Assembly: GCA_037954665.1 (NCBI GenBank)
Contig: JBBMOL010000038.1
Coordinates: 4,650,001 to 4,714,000, forward strand
DNA from: Laguncularia racemosa
Lineage: Eukaryota > Streptophyta > Magnoliopsida > Myrtales > Combretaceae
DNA: 64,000 nucleotides
Direction of reading: 5' to 3'
In this document: in pieces, positions 1 to 11,545 of the stretch
Layout: each line of letters begins with the position of its first letter
Numbering within the stretch: the stretch's first letter is position 1
Position numbers and translations under genes: made by a program
Notes under the pieces: generated by a model
What the model saw: only the letters and a program-made list of their open reading frames with translations
The model's database searches: none
Told to the model about the DNA's origin: nothing

Positions 1-1000
1 AGCCAGACATGTCGGATGATTTCAAGCGACTCCAGCAGCAATTTGAAAGCTTCTTGGATATGTACAGGGTTGATCGAGCCCAAGTTGAAGAACTATCCAC
101 TCAGTTGGCAAGCCTTTCCAGGGAAGTGTTGGCGTGAAAGGGGAAGTGGAGAGAGACGGAGGAGACCAATGGGGGCAGCTCCTCTAGGGACCAAGCCTCG
201 GGAGGCTTTGCCGTTGTTGGGGATGACAAGAGGGGGGTAGTGATGCCGAAGTACGCCCGCCTAGACTTCCCTAAGTTTGACGGCAAGTCTGACCCCATTG
301 GATGGCTGAATTGATGTGAGCTTTTCTTCAGGCATCAATGCATGCCGGAAGTGGATCGGGTGGAGTTGGCTGCCTATCACTTGGAAGGGGAGGCTCAATT
401 GTGGTTCCTCAAGATGGAGAAGGATCGGCTAGGAATCTCATGGGAGGACTTCAAGGCTATCTGCCACTCTTAGTTTGTGCCTCCATTGAGAAGTAACTTG
501 TTGGGAGAGCTGGCTAAACTGAGGCAGGTGGGAACCGTGGAAGAGTATGAACAACGATTCACTCAAGTTTTGGCCCAAACCCCATTCTTAACACCAGAGC
601 AGGAGGTGGCATTGTTCATGAGCGGGTTGAAGGAATCCATCTCCTTGGACATCTTGATTCAAAACCCCAGGGACATGATCCAAGCCATGGCGCTGGTGCG
701 GCTATATGAGAGGAGTGTGGCCTTGTGGGCAGAGGCTGAGGCATAGAGGAGAAGAGTCAGTCCGGTAGCAGAAGGGGAAGTACCTCAGAGAAAGTTTTTG
801 GTGAACCATAGCCCTGTTGCCAAACCATTTGTGAAGCAGCTAAGTAAGTCGAAACTAGAGGAGTGGAGGAGGAAGGGACTTTGCTTCAATTGTGGCGAGC
901 CCTTTTCAGTAGGGCATCACTGTAAAAGGCTATTCTGGTTGGAGTGTGTTGAGGAAAACCATGAGGAACAAGAGGAGGAGAAGGAAACAGGGGCTGAGAA
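1..1000 (+). pseudogene. gag of gypsy element 1, with CCHC zinc knuckle
   Basis: Frames in 240-760 resemble the retrotransposon gag capsid region: PKLDFPKFDG-like start near 243, then segments rich in W, F and L, including LRSNLLGELAKLRQVGTVEEY near 486. A CCHC zinc knuckle CFNCGEPFSVGHHC lies at about 882-923. In-frame stops (for example near 314 and 472) and frame changes break it up. The knuckle is followed by an acidic linker (960-1020) leading into the protease. Confidence 0.75.
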
Positions 1001-1074
1001 GGGAGAGGAGGAACCGGTAGCAATATCCCTCCATGCCATGATTGGCTTGTGCAAGCCCCAAGCCATGAAGTTAC

Positions 1075-1170
1075 GGGGCAGAATTAGGGAGCATGAGGTC
1101 GTAGTACTGGTGGATTCCGTAAGCACGCATAACTTTGTGGATGTAGGGGAGGCTTGAAGACTGAAATTGA
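1075..1170 (+). pseudogene. Aspartic protease remnant, gypsy element 1
   Basis: The segment reading VVVLVDSVSTHNFVD at about 1100-1142 aligns with the retropepsin active-site block, normally D-S/T-G-A-T/S-H-N-F. Here the glycine after the catalytic Asp-Ser is Val, and a stop follows at 1155. The protease is therefore expected to be inactive. The stretch 1167-1619 continues the protease C-terminus and the spacer before RT. Confidence 0.65.
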
Positions 1171-1624
1171 AGGTGGAGCCATGGCAGAACGTCAAAGTGC
1201 TGGTGGCCAACGGGGAAAGCCTACGGAGTGGGGGTAGTTGCAAGGGGGTTAAGTTGTTCCTGGCAGGCCACCCATTCGAAGTGGACCTATATACGTTGCC
1301 CTTGTGTGGAATAGATGCAGTTTTGGGGCTGAGTTGGTTGAAGTCTCTAGCGGTGATTGATTGGGATTTTAGTGATATGAGAATGAAATTCCGTGTAAAG
1401 GGTAGAGAGATTGAACTAAAGGGCCTCCTGGAGCGTGGAAGTGACAGTGTCTCCCTGGTGGCCATGCAGGAAGCAAAGAAAAGTCACGAGCTGGGTATGA
1501 TATTGGCTGAGTTTGAGTCATCTTTTCAGCCCTTAAAAGGACTCCCACTGGCCAGACCATGTGACCATAAGATTCCCTTGCACCCAGGAATAGCGCCGAT
1601 CATGGTGAGACCCTACTGATATCC

Positions 1625-2370
1625 GCATCACTAGAAGGATGAGATAGAACGACAATGCAAGGAAATGCTGGATCACGGTATCATTTGGGTAAGTCAGTCC
1701 CCTTTTTCTTCCCTAGTATTACTAGTACGGAAGACTGACCTTAGCTGGAGGTTTTGTGTTGATTATCGAGTGTTGAACGACAAAACTATCAAGGATAAAT
1801 TTCCCATTCCGGTCATAGAAGAGCTATTGGAGGAATTAAATGGGGCCAAGTATTTCTCCAAGTTAGATAGGATACTATCGGCGCTTTGTGGTTGGGTATG
1901 GAAGGATGGCGGAGCCCTTGACTAAGATGCTTCGCAAGAACAGCTTCCATTGGACCCCTGAAGCTGAAGGCAGCCATGACAGAAGCTCCCGTTTTAGCTC
2001 TTTCAGACTTCTCCCAGCCATTCGTAGTGGAGTGTGACGCCTTGGAAGGGGGAATCAGGGCTCTTCTTCAACAGCTGGGGCGTCCCATATCCTATTTCAG
2101 CTGCCCTTTTGCAAAGCAGCACCTGAATCTAGCTGCATACGAAAAGGAATTAATCGGATTATCTAAAGTAGTATGACATTAGAGACCGTACTTATGGGGG
2201 AGGTATTTTTGGTAAAGACCAATCATTACAGCCTCAAGTACCTCATGGAACAGCGGTTGACAACTTCGCCTCAACAACATTGGATCAGCAAGTTGTTGGG
2301 ATTTGACTTTGAAATTGAATATAGAGTTGGCTGAGAAAACAAGGTGGCTGATGCCCTTTCCAGGAAAGAA
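1625..2370 (+). pseudogene. Reverse transcriptase/RNase H remnant with internal deletion, gypsy element 1
   Basis: The RT N-terminal half is clear at 1660-1870 (WRFCVDYRVLND, then KFPIPVIEELLEEL and FSKLD). It then jumps directly, with a frame change at about 1868-1880, to the RT connection region (GYYRRFVVGYG, then EPLTKMLRKN). The palm block containing the catalytic Y/F-x-D-D is absent, a loss of roughly 400-500 bp compared with normal elements. RNase H-like sequence follows at 1976-2190 (CDALEGGIRALLQQ, QLGRPISYFS). The tether motif ENKVADALSRK is at about 2336-2370. A stop (TGA) sits just before this motif. Confidence 0.75.
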
Positions 2371-2559
2371 GACTCGGCCAGTTGTCTAGTAGCCATCTCT
2401 TGCCCTCAGTTACAGCTGTTTGACCAGATTCGGGAAGAAAATCAGCAAAACCGAGAGCTGCAAGAGCTGATAGCACAGGTGGAGGCAGGGAAACTCAGGC
2501 AACAATGGACTGTACAGGATGGGCTATTATTTTTCAAGTGGAAAATCTACTAGCTTCCT

Positions 2560-3600
2560 AACTCAGCCTTGTGTTCAGTAATAATAGAGGCTTTCCACTG
2601 CCTATTTCATTAGGGATATCAGAAGACTCTCCATAGAATCAAGCGGGATTTTTATTGGAAAGGTCTCAAACAGCAAATTCAATAGTTTATCCGCGCTTGT
2701 GAGATATGCCAATAAAGTAAGGTCCAGTTGCTGAAACCGGCAGGCCTCTTGCAACCCCTGCAAATATCGACTCAGGTATGGGCAGATATCTCCATAGATT
2801 TCATTGAAGGATTACCCATCTCCCATGGAAAATTGGTCCTTTTGTGGTGGTTGATCAATTTTCTAAATATGCCCACTTCCTGCCCATTAGCCATCCATAT
2901 ACGGCTGTCTTGGTATCTTGAATTTTCTTTGCTACATCTTCAAACTCTATGGGATGCTAGCGTCCATCGTGAGTGATAGGGATATCACCTTTACTAGCAC
3001 CTTTTGGAAGGAATTGTTTAAGTTATAGGGCACAAAATTTGCTTTTTCTTCTTCCTATCATCCACAAAGCAATGGCTAGATGGAGGTTGTTAACTACACC
3101 ATTGAGATGTACTTGCAGTGCTTTGTAGGGGAATGACCAAGCAAGTGGACTAAGTGGGTCACATGGGCTGAGTTTTGTTACAACACAGGGTTTCATACAA
3201 TGCTGAAGATGACTCCTTTTGAGATAGTTTATGGCCAAGCACCTCCTCGTTTGCAGGCCTACTGCCGTGGAGTGTCCAAGTTAGAAGCGGTCGAAGTAGC
3301 TCTCATGGAAAGGGACCAAGTTTGGCAACAGCTTTGACAATAGTTGGCCCAAGCTCAAGCAACCATGAAAGCACAGTATGACAGACATCACAGGAAATTA
3401 GAATTCCTGGTGGGTGAGTTAGTATGGCTTTGTCTTTAACCTTATTGGCAAGTTTCCGTGGCCACCCGACGTAACCGAAAGCTAGCACCTAAGTTTTACG
3501 ATCCGTTTCCAGTAGCAGCTAGAATTGGAACGGTAGCATATCGTCTCGAACTTCCCCCTCAAGTTAGGATCCACTCTGTTTTTCATGTGTTTTACTTGAA
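2560..3600 (+). pseudogene. Integrase remnant (zinc domain, core, C-terminal domain), gypsy element 1
   Basis: The H2C2 zinc domain is readable at about 2590-2715 (KRDFYWKGLKQQI, then CEICQ). The catalytic core begins with WADISIDFIEGLP near 2780 and continues through a SDRDITFTSTFW-like segment (about 2972-3010) and SSSYHPQSNG (about 3050-3075). Several stops and frame changes interrupt it. The C-terminal part (VYRLELPPQ-like, HSVFHVFYLKKF) is at 3458-3610. Confidence 0.75.
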
Positions 3601-3639
3601 GAAGTTCGAAGGCCCTCCTACTACTCAGTCACTAGTACT

Positions 3640-3820
3640 GTTGGTACAACAAGGAGTGGTAATTCCTCACCCCAAAGCTATCCTGGATACATGCCAGATG
3701 AAGCCCCAATCAGAAGTGCTGGTGTATTGGGAAGGCTACTCACTCGTTGAAGCTTCCTAGGAATCATCTGAGATGATGTTACAAAGGTACCCCTCATTCG
3801 CGCCTAAGGTCATGTTCGCT
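3640..3820 (+). pseudogene. Chromodomain remnant, gypsy element 1
   Basis: The segment from about 3675 to 3810 reads ILDTCQ, SEVLVYWEGYSLVEAS, stop, then MMLQRYPSF. This matches the C-terminal chromodomain of gypsy chromoviruses, where I-L-D and V-L-V-x-W-x-G are followed by an A-T-W-E block. The stop lies where the usual Thr-Trp of A-T-W-E would be. This places the element in the chromovirus clade. Confidence 0.7.
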
Positions 3821-3964
3821 CTTGAGGGAGGGACAGATGTTACACGCGAGGAGGCCTCTCGTTCACATCTCAAAATAACCCGCTTCGACCAAGTTTATAC
3901 TAGAAAGAAGCCACACAAGAGGAGTGGTGAGAAGGAGCTGTGCTCGGTCGAGGAGTGAGGGGGA

Positions 3965-4382
3965 TGCATCCAGCTGACCCCGCTGTGTAGTCATGTGTAT
4001 TTGTGTCTTGTCTTAGTTGTTTGTTTCTTTTCCTAGTGTAACATGTCTAGCTGATTAATGGGTGCTTGCCGACCCAACTGGAGGTGGCGTCTTAAGTATT
4101 GTAGCCCTTGATTATGGTAGATGGGTGTCATAGGTGTCATAGAGTCAGGTGTAGTGCTGCTGTGATGCTACTGATCATTATGTATGCGGTTAGTAGTGGG
4201 GGTGTAAAAGTGGAGTCGTGGGAGAGAAATAAGTGGAGCATGGGGACATGGCAGTTAAGGGAACAAACACTGCGATAATTTTAGAACAAAAACAGAGAAC
4301 ATGAATGAAACGATGCTAACCATTTTTCTCCAAAAATCTTTTATCCAATTAGAAAATTATCGAGATCGTCGGGTTCTCTCCA
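3965..4382 (+). repeat. Probable 3' LTR of gypsy element 1
   Basis: It begins with TGCATCC directly after the purine-rich tract at about 3950-3964. The 5' LTR is outside the window, so the right end cannot be set by comparison. A CA at 4381-4382, immediately before the candidate SDS22 start codon, is one possible end; an end further left is equally possible. Low confidence in the boundary. Confidence 0.35.
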
Positions 4383-7300
4383 ATGAGCCTGAACCCATCA
4401 GCAGACATAGGGAGACGAGGAAGAAAAACCCTAAAAACTACTGTTGAATCAGAACTAATAATTGATTCTAAGGAAGAGGGACATAAGGTACGATCCTATA
4501 ACACATGCTTGTTGGAAATATTTTTTTGTGCCACTCATAGTACACAAGAAATTGTTCTATGTAGACTTTTGGTGCCATTGGCTTGATTATATAAGCTGTG
4601 TTGCTGTTGAGAGGAATAAAATGAAAAGAAAATGGATTTGGAATTATAGGTTTGTCCATGGATTGGCTGTATTCCTTATAGATTGATTTTGTTTAATTTT
4701 GTTATGAGTTTGTCAGTGCTCAGATATTATGTTCTTCAAATGAGGACAACTTAGATTCTAAAGTTAGAGCCAAGTTCATAGACAAAGCCACATTGCTGTC
4801 ATTTTGACGTAGATATTGAGTTTGCTAATTTCAGGACATAATGAAAAGGCATTGTCCTTTGTTTTTTTATGGCCCAAATTACATAGTTACAGAACTATCT
4901 TGTTGAATAGAAATTCATATTTCATGATTCTAATGGGCTTTCATTTACACTCTACAAGATTTGGTTTTCTCTTCAGCTCTTGAGTATGAAAAGGTTAATG
5001 AGTTAAAACTTCAACTATCAATGTTTTCTAGTCATGTTTTGAGAATACAGACTCATTGAGATAATCACATCCACCTGTTTTGGAAATATTATATCTATTT
5101 TTGTGATGATATGGAGGATAAGAAAAGGTAAATGGAAAGAGAAATTTTTGCTTTTGAATTATAGGATGCTGGATGATTTGAATTAACATTTTGAAGCATC
5201 CTAATCAAACAGCATTTTGTGTGTGTGCAGGAGCTCATTCTCAGGGATAACAAATTAACGAAGATACCTGAAGTTAGCATATACAAAAAGCTTTTGGTTT
5301 TTGATGTGTCCTTCAACCAGATTAATTCTTTGAATGGATTGTCTAAGGTCTCCAATACTCTCAAGGAGTTGTATGTATCAAAGAATGAAGTAACTAAGAT
5401 GGATGAGATTGATCACTTTACTGAACTGCAGATTCTTGAACTTGGTTCCAACAGATTACGGGTATGTTTCAAACTTTATGTTAAAAATATGCTTGCTTCA
5501 TCAGCATATTTCCTGCAACTTTCGTTCTCCATGGTGTACAAATGCTTTTACACAGGAAATGAACAGTGACCGCATCTCTCTATTGGCTGTGTCCACCAAA
5601 AGGAATTAATAACCAGACATTAACATTGATTTATCAAATGATGGAATACATCTTTTGCTAGGTGATGGAGAATTTACATAATTTTACAAAGCTACAGGAG
5701 TTGTGGTTGGGCCGCAATCGTATTAAGACAGTAGATCTGTGTGGTCTGCAATGTATTAAGAAGATCAGCTTGCAGAGTAACCGTCTAACTTCAATGAAAG
5801 GATTTGAGGTATGCCAGCAGTCACTAAGTTGTATGAGGGTTCAGATAAACCATGAAATGAACATTTTTATTGCCCACTTCTGAAAATTCACCTTTCCAGA
5901 ATTGTGTTGCCCTTGAAGAACTGTACTTAAGCCACAATGGCATCTCAAAAATGGAAGGTCTATCAACCTTGATCAACCTCCATGTGTTGGATGTGTCTTC
6001 AAACAAGCTCACATCCATTGATGGTATTCAAGGCCTGACAAGGTATCTGATAGTTTTCATGGCTTCTTGTGAAATACAAAGTCATCAGGTTGTTTTTGGA
6101 GTTTATTCCTTATGGTTAATTGCAGGTTAGAAGATCTATGGCTAAATGATAATCAGATAGAATCACTTGAAAACATTGCGGAGGCTGTTGCTGGTTCAAA
6201 AGAGACACTCACCACTATCTATCTTGAGAACAATCCATGTGTATGCTTTCTCTCTACCATTATTAGTTTTGGGCTGGTGATATTGTATTCCATGTTACGT
6301 TTCCATGGATTATTGACCTAATATCTAATTTCTTAATAGCTGTTAAGTGCTTTTTATTTTTATTTTAGTCTCAGTCATCCTCTTGAGATAGGTCAATGAA
6401 TAAGTGTTTGCTCAAGGTGGTGTCAGCTGCATGTATTCTTCCATACTTGTACTAAGTATTGATTATATAACATGCTGTTATGTGTGTGCTAGAAGGGACC
6501 ATTAATAATTGATTTATGGAATTTTTAGCTGTTGTTTCTCAGGAGGTTTGAAATATGATGCTCTGGTTGCCATAGACATTGAGAAGGAAATATTTTTGAT
6601 CTTTGGTTGCTGTTTTCTATATCACTAACGGTAGCAGCACTTTTTGAAGAAACGCAAATCTTACTCTATGTATTGAGTCCCATTAGTAAGTCCAAATATG
6701 TGAGATCCCTTTCTGTTTTTTAAATTCACTCCATGTTAAAAGGAGTTTAATGTTGCTATATGCAATATCTGGATGGGTAAGTTAAACCTGTCAACTTTGT
6801 CCATGTGAATCCATCTTCCCTTCTAACTTTTTCTTGATATTATTGAGTTGGTCCAATTATGATATATACTGGTTGAAACTTCCTGTAGAGGTCTACAAGG
6901 TGCTTGCTTAGGTACCCAATGGCTGTGAAAAATTCGAAGTTGATCCTTAGGTAAGATAAATTTCTACCAAAACAACTGGAAGATTTGCTGCCTATAAAAA
7001 ATGGAGTTGCCATAAATTGGCTGATCAGAGAGGAATAGCAGGGGACACTGATTGGATCTTTTGGTAAATGTGACAAAATAATTGTGTGTAGGTAGGAAAA
7101 TATATTTGAAACAAAGAGGAGAATGACAGTTTGGCCTTGTTCCCTTTAGGTGGACTCAGCTGGGCTTATGCATTTATAAATGGAAAAGAAAATAAAGATC
7201 AACTTGAAATGTCAGACTAAGGGGATCAACATGTATTGCTAAGAAACTTCACTGATTTTGGAATAGATGAAGGCAAGCAAATTGACAAAGCTTATTCTGT

Positions 7301-8807
7301 GATTGATGCTCGAAGCAATTTCTGCTGGATCAAATTGACCCTAAATTTGTTCCTTAACCTGGAAAATCTCTTCTAGAGAAATTGAACTCGTATTGGACTC
7401 AGCTTATTCAGGAGATTGTTCAATGATCTGTTTGGGGGGGGGGGGGGGGCGCGCGCTGAGAATTTCAGATTGCTGATTCCATCTGTCGAATGACATGGTA
7501 TGACAAATTCTACATAAGAGAGAGATTCATTTCCATGTGAACCTATATCCTGCAAAGAGGATGACTTGTTTTATGCAGAGCAAAAATAGTAGTCTGTTCA
7601 ACATTCTTAGGCATTGGTTGAGCTAGATTCTTAAGGGCATCACATGATTTTGTCTCTTGAAGATGGTACTTTCAGCTGAACTTTTACTGGTTAATCCTTA
7701 GGGAGATACAATGAACTCAGTTTCGGACTTCTTGATGAAACCTCAATGCAATCAATGATACCATTGCAAGGAATACCAGATTACAGATTCCATCCTTGAA
7801 ATAACCTTTGATGGAAACATCTGCATGGGAGAGAACAATAAATTTTTGTTTCTACCTGTATTCTGCAAATAAGGTGACTTGTCTCATCCAGGCTAACATA
7901 GCAGTTAGTTGAACTTTATTGCACATTACTTTTGCTAGGGACAGGTCTCTAGGATATCCTGTGTGATGCCTCTCCTGAAAACACTGTTTTCCACCAACTT
8001 TGCCTGTAGAATTCCTTCAAGATAAATTGACCTGGGTTGGCACCTTTTAATATGAGAGGATTGGAAAGATTTGGGAAGCCTGCCCTTTTCTAGCCTGACA
8101 ACATGAGCAGAAATTTATGTCTGTTGATCAGTAAAAGAGAACATGGCCTCATAAACACTTCAAAATCATGAGTTCCCTTCATAAGTCTCACTTTTTTCTT
8201 CAGAATGGGGGTAATTCAAATTGTGCTCTTTCTTTTTCAATATTTGTTCTTGCATGGGAAGATCTTGACTTCTTGGTGACACTACAATTATGGTCCTTTT
8301 GTCTTGGAAAATTAATCAACATATTTAGTTTTTGGGTTTTCTCATCATATGCCAGGAAAGACAAGAATGTTACGTAAACATGTCTCTGACACTACATTTA
8401 TGGGTTCCTTTTTTTTTTAAAAAACTCAGAACATCCATTAACATGTGTAGTTTCTTAGTTACATAATGCCCTTGTATCCTATGTGATTGGAAGTGACTTG
8501 TGAATTACGTGCCAGTTACATATTTTATCTCTTGTGCTTCATCATTCTAATTGTTCCAATAGAACAGAAAGCTTATAGTCAGACGGCCCTGACCTGAGCT
8601 GGTCCACAATTGTTGCCCTGAATAAAATATCGAGATCACTGACTCTTATTATTTCCTGTTAGCTTTTAAATGGTTGGGTTCTGTCTGTTACTATTTCCCT
8701 CCTCCTAATCCTGCTTTCTTTTTCAGGCAAAATCTCCAGCCTACCCTGCTGCACTGAAGCAAAATTTCCCAAATATTCAGCAAATTGACTCTGAAATAGT
8801 TGCTTGA
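4383..8807 (+). CDS. SDS22-like PP1 regulatory subunit (LRR protein), N-terminal repeats missing
   Basis: Exons 5231-5461, 5662-5808, 5900-6042, 6126-6240 and 8727-8807 join in frame with GT-AG borders and give 238 residues. These are an uninterrupted SDS22-type LRR array (ELILRDNKLTKIP; LKELYVSKNEVTKM; LQELWLGRNRIKTV; LEELYLSHNGISKMEGL; LEDLWLNDNQIESL) and the C-terminal cap ending FPNIQQIDSEIVA. SDS22 proteins bind type-1 protein phosphatase catalytic subunits. Family members are about 340 residues. The roughly 70-100 residues coding for the leader and first LRRs are not found in 4488-5230. A candidate first exon 4383-4487 (35 codons, starts MSLNPSAD, donor AAG|GTACG) would splice in phase 0 to 5231, giving 273 residues. 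This could be a truncated gene, a pseudogene that still has an open frame, or a gene whose real first exon lies upstream of the gypsy element. Confidence 0.8.
7370..7915. repeat. Diverged direct duplication inside the last SDS22-like intron
   Basis: Two blocks about 330 bp apart share order and wording: a GATTCCATC motif, then ACCTRTATYCTGCAAA, then GTGACTTGT or ATGACTTGT. The first block is around 7471-7595 and the second around 7785-7915. Identity is moderate, so the event is old. The whole intron (6241-8726) is about 2.5 kb and shows no coding potential. Confidence 0.45.
7434..7456 (+). repeat. G16 homopolymer followed by alternating CG
   Basis: A run of 16 G (7434-7449) is followed directly by CGCGCGC in an otherwise AT-rich intron. 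It could form a quadruplex or Z-type structure, or be a length-uncertain sequencing region. Confidence 0.9.
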
Positions 8808-11180
8808 TAAGTATCATGGATCTAGCATCTCTGTTGCGAGGAGCTGCTGTCAAAAGCTAGAGTACATTGTACAGGTATGATCCTTAGTTAAATAAATGCT
8901 AGCTGATGATCTTTAATTCTTTCGTGTTCTTTTCCTTTCAGGTACAATTTTGTGTTGTGATCTGATACAGAACTTACCATCATAATTCTAATGGATCCGT
9001 GCATTTGTTGGAAAGCTGTTGTCTCGTCAATGTGCACTTTCATGAAGAGACATGTTTACAATTTAATAGCTGTTATAGGATTTCATGAACTTGCTTTATA
9101 TAGGAAGACACATGAATAACTTATTAGCATGCTTAGCTTGATTGCTTCCGTTCCAAACTTGAGGATGTCGGAGGAAACCTTTTTATTTTCAGAGTTGTAA
9201 GGCTACTTTGTACCATTACAAAGGTTTGTGACAATCCATGTGGAATTTTCTTCTCGACAATAGTGAAAATCGTCATATTTTTAATTGACCATTGAGATTG
9301 ACAGCTTGGTAAATCTTTCCTGGTTGACATACAAATTTAAGGCTTCCATTGATGAATAGAGAGATTCTTCTGGTTAAAACTCTGTGTCGTTGTATAATCT
9401 CCGTAACGTGGACTTCAGTCTACATATTGGGTGTTTAACTGAGCCAAATGAAGTATAATAGTACTGGGTTCAACGTTGACTTGAGAACTCAAACTTTTAA
9501 ACTGCTTTTTAACGAGCTCGAGGAAAGCCCGACCTAAGTTGACTATGCTTGTTTACTAATCTTCTATACTTACATTTGTATTAAACTTGCACTAGGATCA
9601 AATTTGATTAAATTTGAAGCAGGTTTAAAGTTGATTGTATCTTGATTAACTGGCACACTTTTTGAACCAAATAGTTAAAAAGTTTAGGTGCTGCACTTAA
9701 CCCCAAAAAAAAAAAAGAGTTACGGTGCTGCTTAATCGGCTCACAAGCTGTCGAACCTCAGTACCGAGCTAAGTTCACTCGGCAATACTGATGATATAAG
9801 CCTTTTTCTATATTCCTGTTTGATTTGGCAATCTCATATATGTATAATTTTTCATTTCATTTATTTGTTTAGATCATGGGGGAAATTTTGAATTTTGCTT
9901 TCTGATCACGATGTTAATTTCTTACTCATTATCGAGGGTGTAAATGAGTTAAACTAATCATGAATAATTCGAGTTTAACTTAATATTTACTTGAGTTTGA
10001 CCTGTGAATAGTTAAGTAGAGCTCGAATTATATATAGGTCAATCCAATTAGCTTGTGAGTCTAATTGAATTTAAATTGAGTATAAATATTAATTGAATAT
10101 GAATTTAATTGAATTCAAGTTGAGTATAAATATTAATTGAGTTTGAATCAAATTTAAATTTCATATTATTATAATTGAAAGAAAAAATATTTTTTAGATA
10201 AATTGTGTTTAAATAAATTTAATTAAGTCAAGTTTGGATTTTAAAATTTTCAATTGAGCTCAAGTTCCAGCACTTAATTCAGCCCCAAATCGAGCTTGAA
10301 CTTTAAAATTTTGAGCTCTAATTATTACCTTTCTAATACTCGGTACTACAAGACTTCTTTAATTCTTTAAACATGGAAGGGATAATGCCGCACATCTTTC
10401 ATCTTTCAACTAATTAATTAAAATTTAAAATTGCTAATTTCGCTGTTCGGTCTTTTTTATGTTCATTCACCACTTATGCTAACACGGTCTATCTCTATAT
10501 ATCCAATTGTTTAATGAGAGAGTGTTATTTTAACTACAAATGCTAGATTGGATTGATGACAAGTCTAACTTGTTTTGCTTCTTTTTCTTCTTCTCTTAAT
10601 TTGAGGTTTATTATTGTTATTATTATTCATTCAAAGACTAAAATATGAATATTACATGCTTATAAACATAAATTATATTTAATTAATCAAGAAAAAAAAA
10701 AGAAATTAGAATCTTAAATCACCTAAATTGGAAAAAGAACACAACTTGCGGAATTGTAATAAAATCCACATAAAATTGATCAAATTCCACATTTTACTCA
10801 AAACCATCGAACTAGAAACCCTAGCACTTTCTCTCTAGATTTAGCATTCTTCCTCTTCAATCTAGCGATACCACCTACTGCCATCAATCAAATCCTCACC
10901 ACCTAAGGATCGAAAGCCCTTAATTAATTTTTGAAAAATGACCACCAGTTGCATCCAATTGAGAGTTGAAGAACATCATGATTTGCTTTAGCTATGGACA
11001 GGTTTTGCCATTAGACTAGATTTTTCTTTGAATATTTATCATCTAGGCGGTCTAAGCAAAATTTTTCTCTTGAACGAAGTACTACATGTTTCTTATAGTA
11101 ATATAGAGCTGTACTTTATCCAGAAACATTCATGGTATGCAAGTTCTATTATTTGGTGCATACCTATTAGCCTCTTCCAT
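8808..11180. other. Intergenic stretch downstream of the SDS22-like gene
   Basis: 8808 to about 9400 probably includes the 3' UTR of the SDS22-like gene; no certain polyadenylation site was chosen. The rest is AT-rich. From about 9480 to 10330 it contains degenerate blocks built from GAGTTTGAA, GAGCTC and AATTGAG words, an old interspersed repeat type. No coding frame was supported. Confidence 0.6.
9930..10330. repeat. Degenerate interspersed repeat (GAGTTTAA/GAGCTCGA-rich)
   Basis: Imperfect repetitions of ATTGAGTATAAATATTAATTG (in part at 10076-10140) and GAGTTTGAATCAAATTTAAAT occur between GAGGGTGTAAATGAG (near 9936) and GAGCTCTAATTATTACC (near 10313). Similar word content recurs at about 33170-33400 and 49320-49800. 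No clean terminal inverted repeat or target duplication was found. Confidence 0.45.
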
Positions 11181-11185
11181 CTATC

Positions 11186-11516
11186 TGATAGACCTAATAT
11201 AACTCAGGTGTACGTTAGGCGGAAGAAAGGGAAGTTGACAGATAAGGGCATGAGTTGATTAGTTGTTTGAGTTGTTGGTTGGTTAGTAGTTAGCTGTTGT
11301 GATTAGTTAGGAAGTTACTAATTGTCTAACATGAGTTGTTGAACAGAAGTTAACTAGTATATAAGAAGGAGTATTAGTCGTAGACAAGGAGAGAAAATTG
11401 TTAGACTACTTAAGCCGTAGGCTGGAGAAACTGGTCCTCAAAACCAGATCTTGTAATTCTTGTTCTTGGAATAATAAAAGTTCGTGGGATCCTAATTAAC
11501 TAAGCGGACCCTAACA
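11186..11516 (+). repeat. 5' LTR, gypsy element 2
   Basis: The LTR starts TGATAGACC and ends CCCTAACA. It contains a TATA box TATATAA at 11358-11364 and an AATAATAAAAG polyadenylation-like signal near 11470. It pairs over its full length with 14717-15047. Confidence 0.95.
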
Positions 11517-11517
11517 T

Positions 11518-11532
11518 TGGTATCAGAGCCAT
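11518..11532 (+). promoter_or_regulatory. Primer binding site (initiator Met tRNA type)
   Basis: TGGTATCAGAGCC starts two bases after the 5' LTR end. This is complementary to the 3' end of plant initiator methionine tRNA, the usual primer for these elements. Confidence 0.92.
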
Positions 11533-11545
11533 CGATTCTAGGAAG

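Larger units (their letters stand above)
1..4382 (+). mobile_element. Ty3/gypsy chromovirus, decayed, 5' end outside window
   Basis: The order gag, zinc knuckle, protease, reverse transcriptase, RNase H, integrase, chromodomain on one strand is that of a Ty3/gypsy chromovirus. The reading frame is broken by many stops and frame changes, so it cannot encode a working polyprotein. The 5' LTR and primer binding site lie upstream of the window. A purine tract at about 3950-3964 marks the end of the internal region, and the sequence after it should be the 3' LTR. The exact right boundary (4382 used here) is a guess from a terminal CA. The element lies directly upstream of the SDS22-like gene. Confidence 0.85.

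Noticed and set aside
917..1465. 182-codon minus-strand frame opposite gypsy element 1
   Set aside because: Antisense of gag-protease sequence with low-complexity composition.
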